Of a stretch of DNA of 64,000 bases, positions 41,362 to 52,950 are shown piece after piece. Source of the stretch: Marsupella aquatica (Eukaryota > Marchantiophyta); NCBI GenBank assembly GCA_973895155.1, contig OZ316899.1, positions 3,410,001 through 3,474,000 of the forward strand, read 5' to 3'. A program made the position numbers and the translations under genes. Each line of letters begins with the position of its first letter. Positions within the stretch are counted from its first letter, which is position 1. The notes beneath the pieces are model-generated. The model saw only the letters and a program-made list of their open reading frames with translations. It was not told the DNA's origin and ran no database searches.

Positions 41362-43013
41362 CGCAGTTAGACCGAATCACTCATTAACCGCCGTACCGGT
41401 GGCGTCACACCGCCCCAAAAAATGGGACTTGGGGTCTTACCCTAAAAATAAAAAAGCACCGCTTATCCTGCCCTGATTACTTAGGCAAAGCACCCCGGGG
41501 GTATTCTATGCTACAAAACAGTCTTCAGTCACTAAACAGTGCTTACACTATACGAAGATCCTAAATGCTTTGGCTGCTTTACGAACCATGCTCTGGCAGA
41601 GCTACGCACAACACTCTGCAACCTAAAGGGAATCGTGGCTCCATACTGAGCACTACTCGTGGGAGGGGACAACAGCATTTGTGCAAGCTCTGACCTGTAT
41701 ACCATGGGCAACAAAAACAAAAAGGTGATATGACTTGAGGCATAAGATGGTCATTTTTTCGTTCATCTTACAACTTGATTTCTTATGGTAATCGTTTAGA
41801 ATATGGCCAATGCCTAAAAATGGTGATGTGACTCTTTTTTTCCTAGACCATGTCTCCCCGTAGCCGTCTGGACAATGCTACAGAAACATGGAACATGAAA
41901 TCACGACATTTACGTCTAATTTCTGCCCGGTGATGGGGGCTGAATGAAGGCACCGGGTATGTGGATCATCTCGGTCACATGATCCCTAGGGAAAAAGTAT
42001 GGCCTATGCTCTGTGTCTATGACCTGACATTTGAGTAAGCTGTCCGTCGCACTGCAATCTCAATACAGTTGATTGCAATAGGATATCGTCTTATAGTTAG
42101 GCGCAGTTCAAACTAACCCTCTGTCGCTGAAGACATCGACACTATTTTTCTTTAATGGTGCTATGCAAAATCTATTGTCTTATGCACATAAAGTTATATG
42201 CGCTAACAAGAAACTTACGGAGCAACCGTCTCCATAAGTGTATGGGTTGTATTTATGGATCTATGATATAGATATATTTATTTATAAGGATATTTACATT
42301 GGTAACAATCGGACCCAATATTTACCAGGGTGTGATGGTATGTGTATACATATGTTTTTAGATCTGTGTGTGTGTGTGTATCTCGAGAGTAACATGGAAG
42401 ACGAATGATTGCAACCATCACAAAAAGAAATGGGATGCAAATATAAGCCTGGACAAGTTCCCATGGAGGACATAACCCCCGTAACACTCCAAACCATACA
42501 CAACAATATTGGTTTATATAAAGTAACCTAGACTATCGGAGTAGAACCCACAAACCTAGACGCCCATGTTTGGCAATGGTAAAATACCCTAATAACGCCG
42601 CCAAAACTACGGCATGGCCATTCTTACTACTCTGGATTGTGCTACTTGTCTCCTAATTCCCATTTTATATTGAGCAAGTTACCACACACAAAAGATTTGA
42701 CAGTGCATACACACTGAAACAAGCTCGTGCCAGCTCTGGCAAGGATCAATTTCAGCCTACGGCAACTCGTGGGGGCAACCTATACACAGATTGTGAGGGA
42801 GAAAAGTTGTTGGTTGTGCAAGAATCACTGGAATCCAATGGGTGATAAAAATAAACAAGTATATTACATGACTCCGCATGATAAAACAGTCATATCCATT
42901 GCTTTCAAACTTTTTTAGCATTGCTTATAATATAATCGCTCCAGTAAATTGGATGCTTAGGATGAAGTGACTAATCTATCCCTAGCCCATGTCTCCCCGT
43001 AGCTATCCAAACG
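41362..43013 (+). repeat. Second copy of the A1-A2 spacer (B stub plus repeat F)
   Basis: It copies 25123-26772: CGCAG, B LTR stub (41362-41409, minus strand), CCGCC (41410-41414), F copy 1 and the left part of F copy 2 up to AAACG. Differences seen are C/T near 41423, an extra GT in the run near 42375, C/A near 42391 and A/T near 42680. No gene is present. Confidence 0.9.
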
Positions 43014-43128
43014 TGTGATGCCTAGACAGGAATCACTTGGCCAGTTAAGTGGGTAAAGCAGGAAGGCACCCTGGGAACACCTTAGTATAGGGACAAAACA
43101 AGGAAAATATAAACAATTAGGGGCAACC

Positions 43129-45723
43129 ATGGAACCCGGGCCGAGGCCGGAGGTAAGGACGCTGAGGGTGAAAACTCGATTAGGGTTAGGGCACGTTAAG
43201 CGTCGGCGGCTAGGAAGGATCAATGGGAAGAAGGACCGGCAGAGGAGAGGGGTAAGGAGCGCTTGCAGGAGATGGTGGCTCATTTGCGAGCACGAACTAG
43301 GCAGACGACTACGGGAGGCCAACTACTGTCAGCTGCTTAGGCAAGCACTCGGGGAGAGAGTAGATACCGACGATCGACCTAAGGAGGGTATGAGCAACGT
43401 CAATCAAGCGGCACATTTCTGGGGATGCCTGTTCGAACGGGCAACTGAGTACATCAAGACTTACCAGGACGAGGAATCAGAAAGGGCAGCTCGAGAACGG
43501 CAGGAGCTCGCTCGATTGTGGGAGCTGCAGAAGACGGCTTTCTTAGGAGGCGAACTCATCAAGGACGAGTTCCTGTGGACGCCTACTTCCAATCAACTCG
43601 ACGATCTTCTGTTTTGCAAAGACAGCGTCGTCGGCATCCGAGAGGCCATCAAGAACTGCAATGACATACACTGGGAATTAAAGGGTAGCACGGAAAGGTG
43701 GACCCAGGCAACGGTGCTAGGAGAAACCTCCACGGCAGCAGAGATGAAGAGGAAGGGAGCCGTCAACGATGAAGCCACCCCGGCAAAAAGAACGAGGTCG
43801 GCGGCACCAAAGAAGCCAACCGGGCAGCAGAGCAGGAGGCAGGGAGAAGCCGAAGAGGAGGAGGTCGATCCCATCAAGGCCATTCCAACCAGGGATGACA
43901 CCTGGAAGGGCTGGGCGGCAACCCTACCGGTGGAGGTGCAACTACATTTTGCACGGGAGGAGGATGCATGCTTTATGGCCATGGAGACCAAGAAGTACCA
44001 AGGCTTCATCGCCGGATCCGGCTTAGAGGCCTTTGTAAGATTACCATGGCTGAAGCCGGAGGTACCGGAGTCAGACCTATTAGAATTCGTGGGGTCATGG
44101 GAACCCGAGACCAATTGCACGAGGATATATGGGAAGGATTTCTATCTTACTCCCAAGGTAATTGCCGAAGTGTTTGGCTTGCCGATAGGCAATAAGACCA
44201 AAGTTGATACCAGGAAGACCTTGCCTGACAAGGAGTTCCGGTCGTTCCCCGGGCCATCAACGAAGAATGGCTTCTTCCGGAACACCTGCACCAACCCGCA
44301 CATAGGAGAGATGATCGACTTCTTGCGGGTGACCATGCATTGTAACTTGCCGAGGGCAGAGATCGGCAAGGCACAGGTCTATCCGGCAGAAAGGCCAGAC
44401 CCAAGCCGGGACTACAACGGGTACCTCCTCAACCAATTGAAGAAGATCTTAAAGGAGGAGCAGCAGGTAATCGGCATGGGGAGCGTGTCGCGGCTTGGTT
44501 ATCACATGCCGCTGTTGTGCCGGTATGCCAGAGGTCAGACTTTTGCCCCAGTACTTCCCCTGCAGGTAAGGGCACCCGAGGAAGCTCCAACGCCGAGGCC
44601 GTTGGCTAAGAAGCCTCAACCACCTGTTAGCCCTACGATCGAGCAGGTGTTTAGGCCCAGGAAGGAGGACTTGCCGATGCAGCAACCAGGCATGCAGAGT
44701 CTGCTGAAACTACTCGAGAAAGAAAAGAGATCGGCATCGGCAACAACAACGGCAACGGCAACAATGCAGGACACTACTACAGAGGTAGGCCTACATCGGC
44801 TCACAAGAGAAAACCCCTTTGCTGGAGACAAGGAGAGAATCAGGCCGGAATCCAAGCCAGGTGTTCGAATGTATGTGGGAATCTCAAGCTCCCAATCTGA
44901 GGCAGAATTGCCTGAAGCTCCTACCGACGAAGAGGAGAGGGAGAAGCCGGACGTCCAAGAAGTAGAGGAGGCAGTGGAGGACTGCAGCCATGATAATTCC
45001 GGCTATGGGTCGGACCATCACGTTCCAGGAGTAAGGACCTGTGGCCGGTTTGTCCCCACACTTCCAAGGGTAGTGCGAGGGGACCCCAACCAGCAGAGTA
45101 GCCCTGAGTCTCCCCCACCAGATGTTGCTCCCCCGAGCTTTGACGGCATAAAACAGACGGTGCAGGAATTTCAGGAGCGAATCAGGCAGGAAGAGGAGGC
45201 AGCCCTGGCTAGGGAAAAGGATTTACCAGGAGGAGATTGGCCGGAGGACATCAGGCGGCTAGCCGAAAAAGGAAGCAAACCTCTAGCCACGATTGAAGAG
45301 ATCCGCAAGACGGCTTGGGAGCAGAGGCCGCGATGGGCGATGCCGATCACTTCTACTTACTCCACCTACGCTAAGAATAGAGCCATGGAGTATGGTGAGA
45401 TGTGTGGGGAACTTGCGCTCGGCATCTTTGGAGAGGAGTTGGAGGTAGGACCCTTTTTCCATAGGGAGCAGTTGGAGAAGCACCAATTAGAAGAAGCGGT
45501 GGCTTTAGAGAGAAGCAAGAAGGACGAGGTCATTCGGCGGCTTAGGAGGATGGAAGCCGAGATTGAAGATCTAAGGGCGGCCAAGAAAGCCCAAGATGAA
45601 CTGCGGATTAAACGGCATGAGCTAAACATCATGCAGGGGCAGTTGGACACCGCGCAGGCTGATAATCAGAATATCAAGGATAAACTGACTCAGACGCAGG
45701 GAGAGTTTAGGGTTAAACCCTAA
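43129..45723 (+). pseudogene. LTR5 copy of the LTR-encoded protein, truncated (864 aa)
   Basis: Its translation appears identical to that of LTR3 over all 864 residues, ending FRVKP in telomere repeat. It lacks most of the coiled coil. The perfect agreement with LTR3 supports the recent date of the 16-kb duplication. Confidence 0.85.
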
Positions 45724-45740
45724 ACCCTAAACCCTAAACC
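45706..45740 (+). repeat. Interstitial telomere repeats, duplicate of 29465-29499
   Basis: Same TTTAGGG then CCCTAAA switch at the same deletion junction, offset by 16,241 bp. Confidence 0.92.
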
Positions 45741-46783
45741 TACGGCAGTGGCTGAGGAGGAAGCGTTGGGGGCGTCCATTAAGGATCCACCACCGGTGTC
45801 GTGATGGTGCAAGGGCGCCGTTCCTTTTAGGGAGGGTGGATGTGGAGGGAGGAGGCGTGAGTGGGCAGGGCGGGCGCTGATCTCCAAGTTTAGGATTAGG
45901 ATCAGGACCAGGAGCGGCCCTGACACTTAGCTTAGTGGGATTGCGGTTCCACTGGTAGGAGCAACACTTGTGCTCCTGCCTTGCTGTACATAGGTAGATT
46001 CGGGCAAGTAGATTACTGTTAGGTAGATTAGGCTTACGATGCAAAGAATGGCGGATCCACTACCAGGATAAGTACCTAGGCAGCGAGGAGCTCAGGGCCT
46101 CTTCTTTAGCAAGTTTTTAGTTTGCACCAGCCGGGCTGGGATCAAGTAGTACGAGAAGCTCTCAGTTAGTCATACAATGACCCTTGTGTATATTCATGTT
46201 TCCTCATGCCTAAGAGCTGAATAGAGTTGGCCTCACGGCTTAGTTCGCAGAGCTTGTGTATGAGATGTACTGTTTGTATGGCAAGTGCATGGTATGACTC
46301 AATCAGAATGAGTCATTTTGCTATTTGTGTGTCGCATTAACTTGTGTGAAGAGTGCCCACATCAACCAGAAGGAAGGAAAGTAAGCAGGGGAGTGAGAGT
46401 TGGATGTGTCGAGCTGAGAGAGGTCTTAGCGGCTTAACCAAGCCTATTGGGGATCATTCCGGCGGCGGAATCCAAACATACCTAACAAGACAGAGGGGAA
46501 GACAGGGGAAGGCCTAGATTAGGCCGGCTACGTATCTCATGACCCGATGAAGGATCTGTCCAGTATATGTGTGTAAAATGTTAATAGTAGTAGTAGAAGG
46601 TTAGCAGCGTCCCATGCCGCTAAGCCGCGGAAACAGCCTCGCCAAGCGCGAAACCCGCGGGAATCGGCTTGAGCTGGGGGTTTCTTGGGTTTAGGGAGCC
46701 ATGGGATGCACCACATTTTTGGCGCTAGATGGAGGGGCATTTCTTAAGCCGTGAGATATGAAGTTAGAACGGAAGAGTAGGTA

Positions 46784-49777
46784 ATGACTGACCTTACGCC
46801 GAGGGAAGAAAGAGTGATTCAACGGGAGAGAGCTCGACTGCAGCAGCTCGCCGGGTGGCATGATACACAGCGATTGAGAGGGGCAGAAAGAGCTGGTAGC
46901 TCCGAAACTGGAAGTGGCGTCGAAGAAGACATACCAGAAGAAGAGTTGGTAAGGAGAAGTGAGTCTCCAACCGACATGGGGGAACCAGAGGCACAGCCAG
47001 ACGAGAGGCCAGGGACCAGACTGAGCCAGCGGTCACGCATACATTACAAGGCATTTCATGGGAGAGGAGATGAGGATCCAGACGAATGGTTGGATGATTT
47101 CGAGGGAACCGCTGCAGCAAATGGAGAATCGGCCATCAAGATGCAGATTCTTCCCGACCTGTTCAAGGGTGAGGCTAGGCCTTGGTACAGAGCATTAGAT
47201 GTGGAAGATCAAGCCATCTGGGATATCTTCAAAACACTCTTTCTTAAGGAGTTTCGACCCATTGGAACTTCAGAACTAGCAGTGCTGAAGTTGGGACAAC
47301 TTCGGTTCAAGGAGAACAAATCCTTCAGGAAGTTCTTGCAACGCTTTCAGAAACTGGTAAGACGTACAAAGACCAATGCATCTGAAGGTATGCAACTTCA
47401 ATGGTTGGTGAATGCTTTGCCACAGAAGATGAGTTTTGCAATTAGGAAGGAGAACCCAGAGACTTTAGCCGAAGCAATTAAGGATATTCAATTATACATT
47501 AATGCAGATATCACAAGCCGGAAGAAACAGCTTAAGTCTGAGAGTTCCTCATCAGAAGAGGGATCACCCCATAAGAAAAAAGATAAGAAGAAGAAACATT
47601 CTAAGAAGTCTAGAAGTGATAACTCAAGCTCGGATAGTGGAAGTAGCAAGAGTGAGTCATCTTCTAGATCTGAAGAAGAAAAAACTACCAAAAGGAAGGG
47701 CAGAAGGAGAGGGAAGACGAAAGTCAAGCTGGAGGCTAAGCCACCAGATAACATCGTAGCCCTTACCGAGCAACTTAAGGCTATCATTGCAGAGGTAAAA
47801 CCGAAGAAGAAGGTAGTACAGGAGGATAGCTCTGTATGGTGTGCCTTATGTTATAAAACCGGACACCATAAAGATGCGTGTCCTAAGCTTAATACTAATC
47901 ATGTTCAACATGTGGCCGAGATCAGACCATGTCAGGGAGAAGTAGAGTACTTTTTAGGAGATGCCGCTGATAGTGTTTTCGGCATCAGTGAGACTGGAGC
48001 ACCAGACCTATCCAACCGACCTGCATCTCTATGGTCAGGGTTAAGGAACAATCCAGGAGAGATATATCCTCGGATTATTCAGAACCCGTCAGTACCTCCT
48101 AGGCCAAATGTGCAAAGATTTGCGGCATGCTATAATTGTGGTCAACCTGGCCATTTCGCTAGAGAATGCCCGAATGCACGCAAACAGGGTGATGGACAAC
48201 CAGCTCAGCTATGTATGGGATGCCGACAGGAAGGTCATATGCTAGGGCAATGTCCTACTTGGTTGGCAGGCCTGGCCACAAATCATAAACTTTTGCCGGT
48301 CAAGATCTTACCGCCAGGTACTACCCCCGGAGGAGTTCAAATCAACCACATTGAACTAGGATGGCAAGAGGATGCCAAGGCAGAGTTTGTACCATCTGAT
48401 GATGAGGCCGAAGCCCTATCAACCTTCTCAGAAGAGGATTTAGATCATGATTGCTACCGGGTCTCTACTCGATCTACCAGAAGGAAGGAAAGGTGGGATG
48501 GGCTGGCCAAAAATAAAGGGAAGGTTACGGAGGAAAAGATCGACTCTTCGTCAACATCAACGGAAGGAGAAGGGAGGGCTCCGGCAATACAGGTAAGCCA
48601 TGAGCCCACCAGTGAACCCAATCCTTCACAAGATAGCGACTTCAATCGAGATCATCCTAAGTTGTTCTACCCCTCTGTTACGGCTAGTGTTAAGGAACAA
48701 CTAAGAGAATTAGAAACCCTGGAGAATACCGAAGCCATTGCCAAGGATGTAAAACGAGCAAAAGCATTGTTTGCTTCGGAGGACCCAATAGCTGTGGAGA
48801 CTAGCGTGGCAAAACTGGCCGAATCCAAGATGGAGACACCACCAGAGGAGAAGCCAATTGTTCCCTATGACCTGGCTAAAGATGTACTAGAATCTAGAGT
48901 CTCGGCAACAGTAGGTCAACTATTGAAAAATAGCCCGTACTTCCGGAAGCAATTAAGGAAGGCTATTCTCGGCAAGCCGAGATTACCCAAGGTAGCAACC
49001 AGATCCGACGTACTAATGATAGAAGAAGATCAAGGAGCCCCAGCATTACCATTAATGATTCAAGGAGAATTATTACTACGGGTACCCATCGATGGAGGAT
49101 CAGGGGTATGTATTATGATTGATTCAACAGCAAAAGGGTGGGGTCTAACACCGGAGATGACTGGAAGAGTGTTGAACATGGCCAATGGATATCAGGTCAT
49201 TCCCACGGGAGTGTTAACCGGCATCAAGACAGAGATAGGAGGTATCTTCTTTAGCATTAACTATGTAGTAATGAAGCCGGTAAATCCTACGTCATTCCGG
49301 CTATTGATTGGTAGGCCATGGCTGTACCTAGCCGAGGTAATAGAAGATTGGGGTAAAAAGCAGTTCACTTTCGGGACCCCCTCTATCACGGTATCTTGGG
49401 ACACTAAGGATGACCGTAGGAAAAGCATAAGGGAAGCAGATGGGTACAACAGTGGACTGGAGTCAGCCGATGAAGTACGTTGGTTAGAATGCCTCACTGA
49501 CCTAACCGAAGAAAGTGTCTTTGGACCAGAGGTACCCCCCAGCGGATTATGGCAAGAACCAATGGAAGGTGACTTGGAAGAAGAAGACGAAGAGGTCGAG
49601 GACTGCTTTACAATAGAATCCACCTTTTTAGCTGCAATTCCGGAGGAAGTAAAGGATGTAGACCAATTGGATGAAACGGCTAAGTGGGGAGCAGTAGCAG
49701 GGATAGTGGATTTTCTGCAGGCGTTGTGGCAGAGCCGGCAGGGTTCACAACGCCATCGATCATCGGCAAGGAATTAA
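46784..49777 (+). CDS. gag-pro: gag-protease polyprotein, int3 (997 aa, intact frame)
   Basis: It has the same length and layout as int2 gag: capsid-like region, Ser/Lys tract, three CCHC knuckles and VPIDGGSG protease. A few residues differ from int2 (Gln and Pro near residues 70-77, Gly for Arg after the protease motif, Ile for Thr near the end). With int2 it shares A2-specific residues, such as Pro in SEPNPSQ, that differ from int1. It is the authentic Gag of insertion A2. The PBS is at 46720. Confidence 0.9.
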   Translation: MTDLTPREERVIQRERARLQQLAGWHDTQRLRGAERAGSSETGSGVEEDIPEEELVRRSESPTDMGEPEAQPDERPGTRLSQRSRIHYKAFHGRGDEDPDEWLDDFEGTAAANGESAIKMQILPDLFKGEARPWYRALDVEDQAIWDIFKTLFLKEFRPIGTSELAVLKLGQLRFKENKSFRKFLQRFQKLVRRTKTNASEGMQLQWLVNALPQKMSFAIRKENPETLAEAIKDIQLYINADITSRKKQLKSESSSSEEGSPHKKKDKKKKHSKKSRSDNSSSDSGSSKSESSSRSEEEKTTKRKGRRRGKTKVKLEAKPPDNIVALTEQLKAIIAEVKPKKKVVQEDSSVWCALCYKTGHHKDACPKLNTNHVQHVAEIRPCQGEVEYFLGDAADSVFGISETGAPDLSNRPASLWSGLRNNPGEIYPRIIQNPSVPPRPNVQRFAACYNCGQPGHFARECPNARKQGDGQPAQLCMGCRQEGHMLGQCPTWLAGLATNHKLLPVKILPPGTTPGGVQINHIELGWQEDAKAEFVPSDDEAEALSTFSEEDLDHDCYRVSTRSTRRKERWDGLAKNKGKVTEEKIDSSSTSTEGEGRAPAIQVSHEPTSEPNPSQDSDFNRDHPKLFYPSVTASVKEQLRELETLENTEAIAKDVKRAKALFASEDPIAVETSVAKLAESKMETPPEEKPIVPYDLAKDVLESRVSATVGQLLKNSPYFRKQLRKAILGKPRLPKVATRSDVLMIEEDQGAPALPLMIQGELLLRVPIDGGSGVCIMIDSTAKGWGLTPEMTGRVLNMANGYQVIPTGVLTGIKTEIGGIFFSINYVVMKPVNPTSFRLLIGRPWLYLAEVIEDWGKKQFTFGTPSITVSWDTKDDRRKSIREADGYNSGLESADEVRWLECLTDLTEESVFGPEVPPSGLWQEPMEGDLEEEDEEVEDCFTIESTFLAAIPEEVKDVDQLDETAKWGAVAGIVDFLQALWQSRQGSQRHRSSARN

Positions 49778-52700
49778 ATACCAAGGGATCGGCATACAAG
49801 CCGATTATGAGGGCAGAACAAATTGAGGCCCTATTAGAAGCCGGGAGAGCACAGCGGCCTGACTCTCAGGAGCAAGAGGTGGATGAGATGGACAGACACA
49901 ATCCAGAGCCAAGGCAGGAAGGGGAGCCGACCACCAATTCAAAACCGGATAGACCGGCAAGGGGACAATCTATGGACACCAAGGAAGGGACCGACTCAGC
50001 TAGTCCAGCCGAGATTCCAGTTTATGGAGGTATGAGATTGGAGAGACTGGAAGCCGAACTGGACCCGAATTTGAAGAAGCAGATTAATATGATCCAAGCA
50101 CGGCAATATCGGAAGCTCGACTTAGGAGAGGGAAGAGAACTGAACTTAGGGAGAAACCTAGCACCTGAGCTCGAGAAAGAGATCAGTGACTTATTGATTG
50201 AATTTCAGGATGTGTTTGCATGGAGTCACCAAGATCTAAAGGGAGTAGATCCAACACTAGGGGAACATCGAATTGATCTCATGTTAGGAGCCAAATCATT
50301 TCGACAACCAATTCGAAGGATGAACCCGAAGTATTCCCTGCTGGTCAAAACGGAAATCGACAAACTAGTGGAAGCTGGATTCATCACTCCAGTCCTGCAT
50401 TCAGACTGGGTGTCTCCAATTGTGATAGTTCCCAAGAAAGCTGGACCCGATGGTAAACCCAAGATCCGGGTTTGTCAAGATTACAGGAAACTGAATGAAG
50501 CAACATTAAAAGACCATTTTCCTTTACCGTTTACTGATATGGTACTAGACATGGTAGCCAGTCATGAACTATATTCATTCATGGATGGGTACTCTGGTTA
50601 TAACCAAATCAGGATTCGGCAGGAAGACCAAATCAAGACGGCCTTCATCACGGAATGGGGGATCTATGTCTTCAATCGTATGCCGTTTGGACTCTGCAAC
50701 GCACCAGCTATGTTTCAATGATTAATGGTGAACATTTTTCATGATTACTTGAGAAAGTTCATGGAAATCTTCATTGATGACTTTGCAGTATTCGGGAAGG
50801 CATCAAAACATGCTAAATACCTCAGGAAAACCTTCATGAGATGTAGAGAGGTGGGTCTCAAGTTACACCCAGATAAATGTTTCTTTGCAGTAACCGAGGG
50901 GGTGCTACTAGGTCACAAGGTATCAAGGAAGGGCATTGAGATTGACAAAGGTAAGCTAGCAGTATGGCTAGATATCATGCAACCTAAGAACATAAAGGAT
51001 GTAAGATCCTTCTTGGGATGCATTGGTTACTATCGCCGGTTCATCAAGGATTTTGCCAAGCTAGCTTTACCATTAACCAACATGCTCAAGGCAGGAGCAG
51101 ACTTCGAACCCACACCCGAATGAGTCACAGCGGTGGTAGAATTGAAGCAGATGTTAGTAGAGGCCACAGTCATGATAGCACCGGACTGGAACAAAGATTT
51201 TCATGTTTTTGTAGATGTCTCGGGCTTCTGTATCGGCTCAGTACTAAGTCAGTTGGATGAGAAAGGAAGGGACCATCCCATATACTTCGCAAGCCGTCAG
51301 CTTGCCGATGCCGAACGGAACTACTCCACCACAGAGAGAGAAGCATTAGGAGTCATTTATTCTTGTAAAAAGTTTAGACATTATTTACTAGGGTACAAGG
51401 TAATCTTTCATACCGATCATGAAAGTTTGAAGTACCTAGTCAATAAGCCGGACCTTACAGGCAGAGTAGCAAGATGGATTTTGCTATTACAGGAGTTTGA
51501 CTATGAGCTGAGGATCAAGCCGGGAAAGTTACACGCCAATGCCGACTTCTTTTCAAGGATCACAGGTGAACCTGCCACGGATTGCATCGATGATCGATTC
51601 CCCGACGAGGAGCTATTCGTTGTGGAAATAGCTGATACATGGTACCCTGAGATTTTACAATTTCTCAGCACTTCCAGATTACAGCCAGGATTAAGCCGAG
51701 AGCAAGCCGCGGTCTTTGTGCGGAAGGTCAGACAGTATCAGTGCATTAAAGGCATACTGCACAAGCATGGAATCAACGACATGATTCAAAGGTGTTTGGA
51801 AATGGGAGAGGTAAAACGAGTCCTACGGGCCATGCATGGAGAGGAGGCCGGAGGACATTTTGCCCCAGTAACCACGTCTAAGAAGATATTAAATGCCGGT
51901 TACTGGTGGCCCACCTTGCACAAGGATGTCTATCAGTTTATCAAACAATGCGATCCTTGTCAACGAGCGGGAGGACCAAGGGCGTCCACCAGACATCCAC
52001 TGCACTCTATTCTACCTCTGGCACCATTCGAGAAGTGGGGTATTGATTACATTGGACCTCTGAAACCACTGACCCACACTCGACGGAACAAGTACATAAT
52101 CCTGGCTATGGATTATGCAACTAAATGGGTAGAGGCCAGACCAACAACAAAGGATGATGCAATTACTACGGCTAGATTCATGTATGAGCAGATCTTCACC
52201 AGGTATGGAGCACCCCTAGAATTAGTTAGTGATAGAGGAACCCATTTTTTGAATGATATAATTAGTCGTTTAAATGAGCAGTATTTAGTTAAACATAGGC
52301 CTACTACTCCCTACCATCCAAAGGCAAATGGGTTGACAGAACGAGCAAACGGAATTATAGGAAAGATATTGAACAAGACAGTAGCTCAGAACAAACTCGA
52401 TTGGGATGATAAATTGTTTGCTGCTGTTTTTGCTTACAATCTTGCCTATAAATCCACTACCGGTCATACACCCTTCTTCTTAACCTTTGGACAAGAAGCC
52501 CTGGTACCCATGCAACTTGAGATACCGACATTTCAAGTTACAATTGAGGAAAGAGCCTCAGCGGAGGAGAGCCTAAAGGAGCGAGAATATAGGTTAGAAG
52601 CTTTAGAGGAGGCGAGAATGATTTCAGCCGAGAGAGTAGAATATAGACAGAATATCATGAAGCAGTAGTATGATAAAAAGTTGAAAGTAGTTAGTATTCA

Positions 52701-52950
52701 CACCGGTGATCTTGTGCTACTTTATGACAGTAGGTATAGTAGGTTTCCAGGAAAGCTTTACACTCGCTGGTTAGGACCCTTTAGAGTAACCATGATGTTC
52801 CCCAATGGCTCCGTACAATTGGCCAACATTACGGGAGAGGTATATCCAGTTCGCATCCATTATGACCGCCTCAAGAAATACTATATGGACGAAGATAAAG
52901 TTGTTCGCGAGGACGCTTCACAATTAAGTGGGGAGCTATGTGATGCCTAG
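49684..52950 (+). pseudogene. pol: pol (RT-RNaseH-integrase), int3, three in-frame stops
   Basis: The frame is open for 345 codons from 49684, then TGA at 50719-50721 (CGA elsewhere) cuts RT between FGLCNAPAMFQ and the IDDFAVFG site. TGA at 51121-51123 (CAA elsewhere) follows before RNase H, and TAG at 52666-52668 (CAG elsewhere) after the integrase core. All three sites involve C-to-T. The many int3-only residues (for example EPATDC, HGINDM) mark it as the A2 lineage. The stop is 12 nt inside LTR6. Confidence 0.9.

Larger units (their letters stand above)
43014..46715 (+). repeat. LTR5 (duplicate of LTR3, telomere-patched deletion included)
   Basis: It is 3702 bp like LTR3, with the same 35-bp telomere-like tract at 45706-45740 and the same ends. 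Confidence 0.92.
34431..50671 (+). repeat. Tandem 16.24-kb duplication, unit 2 (limits approximate)
   Basis: It holds the right part of int2, LTR4, the spacer copy, LTR5 and the left part of int3. In the 1.65-kb spacer I count about three substitutions and one 2-bp microsatellite change against unit 1, so the duplication is recent. Confidence 0.8.

Noticed and set aside
18190-50671. Assembly error creating a false tandem copy
   Set aside because: Not excluded, but the copies differ at several sites, int2 is a clean chimera and the layout matches one unequal crossover. Long reads would settle it.
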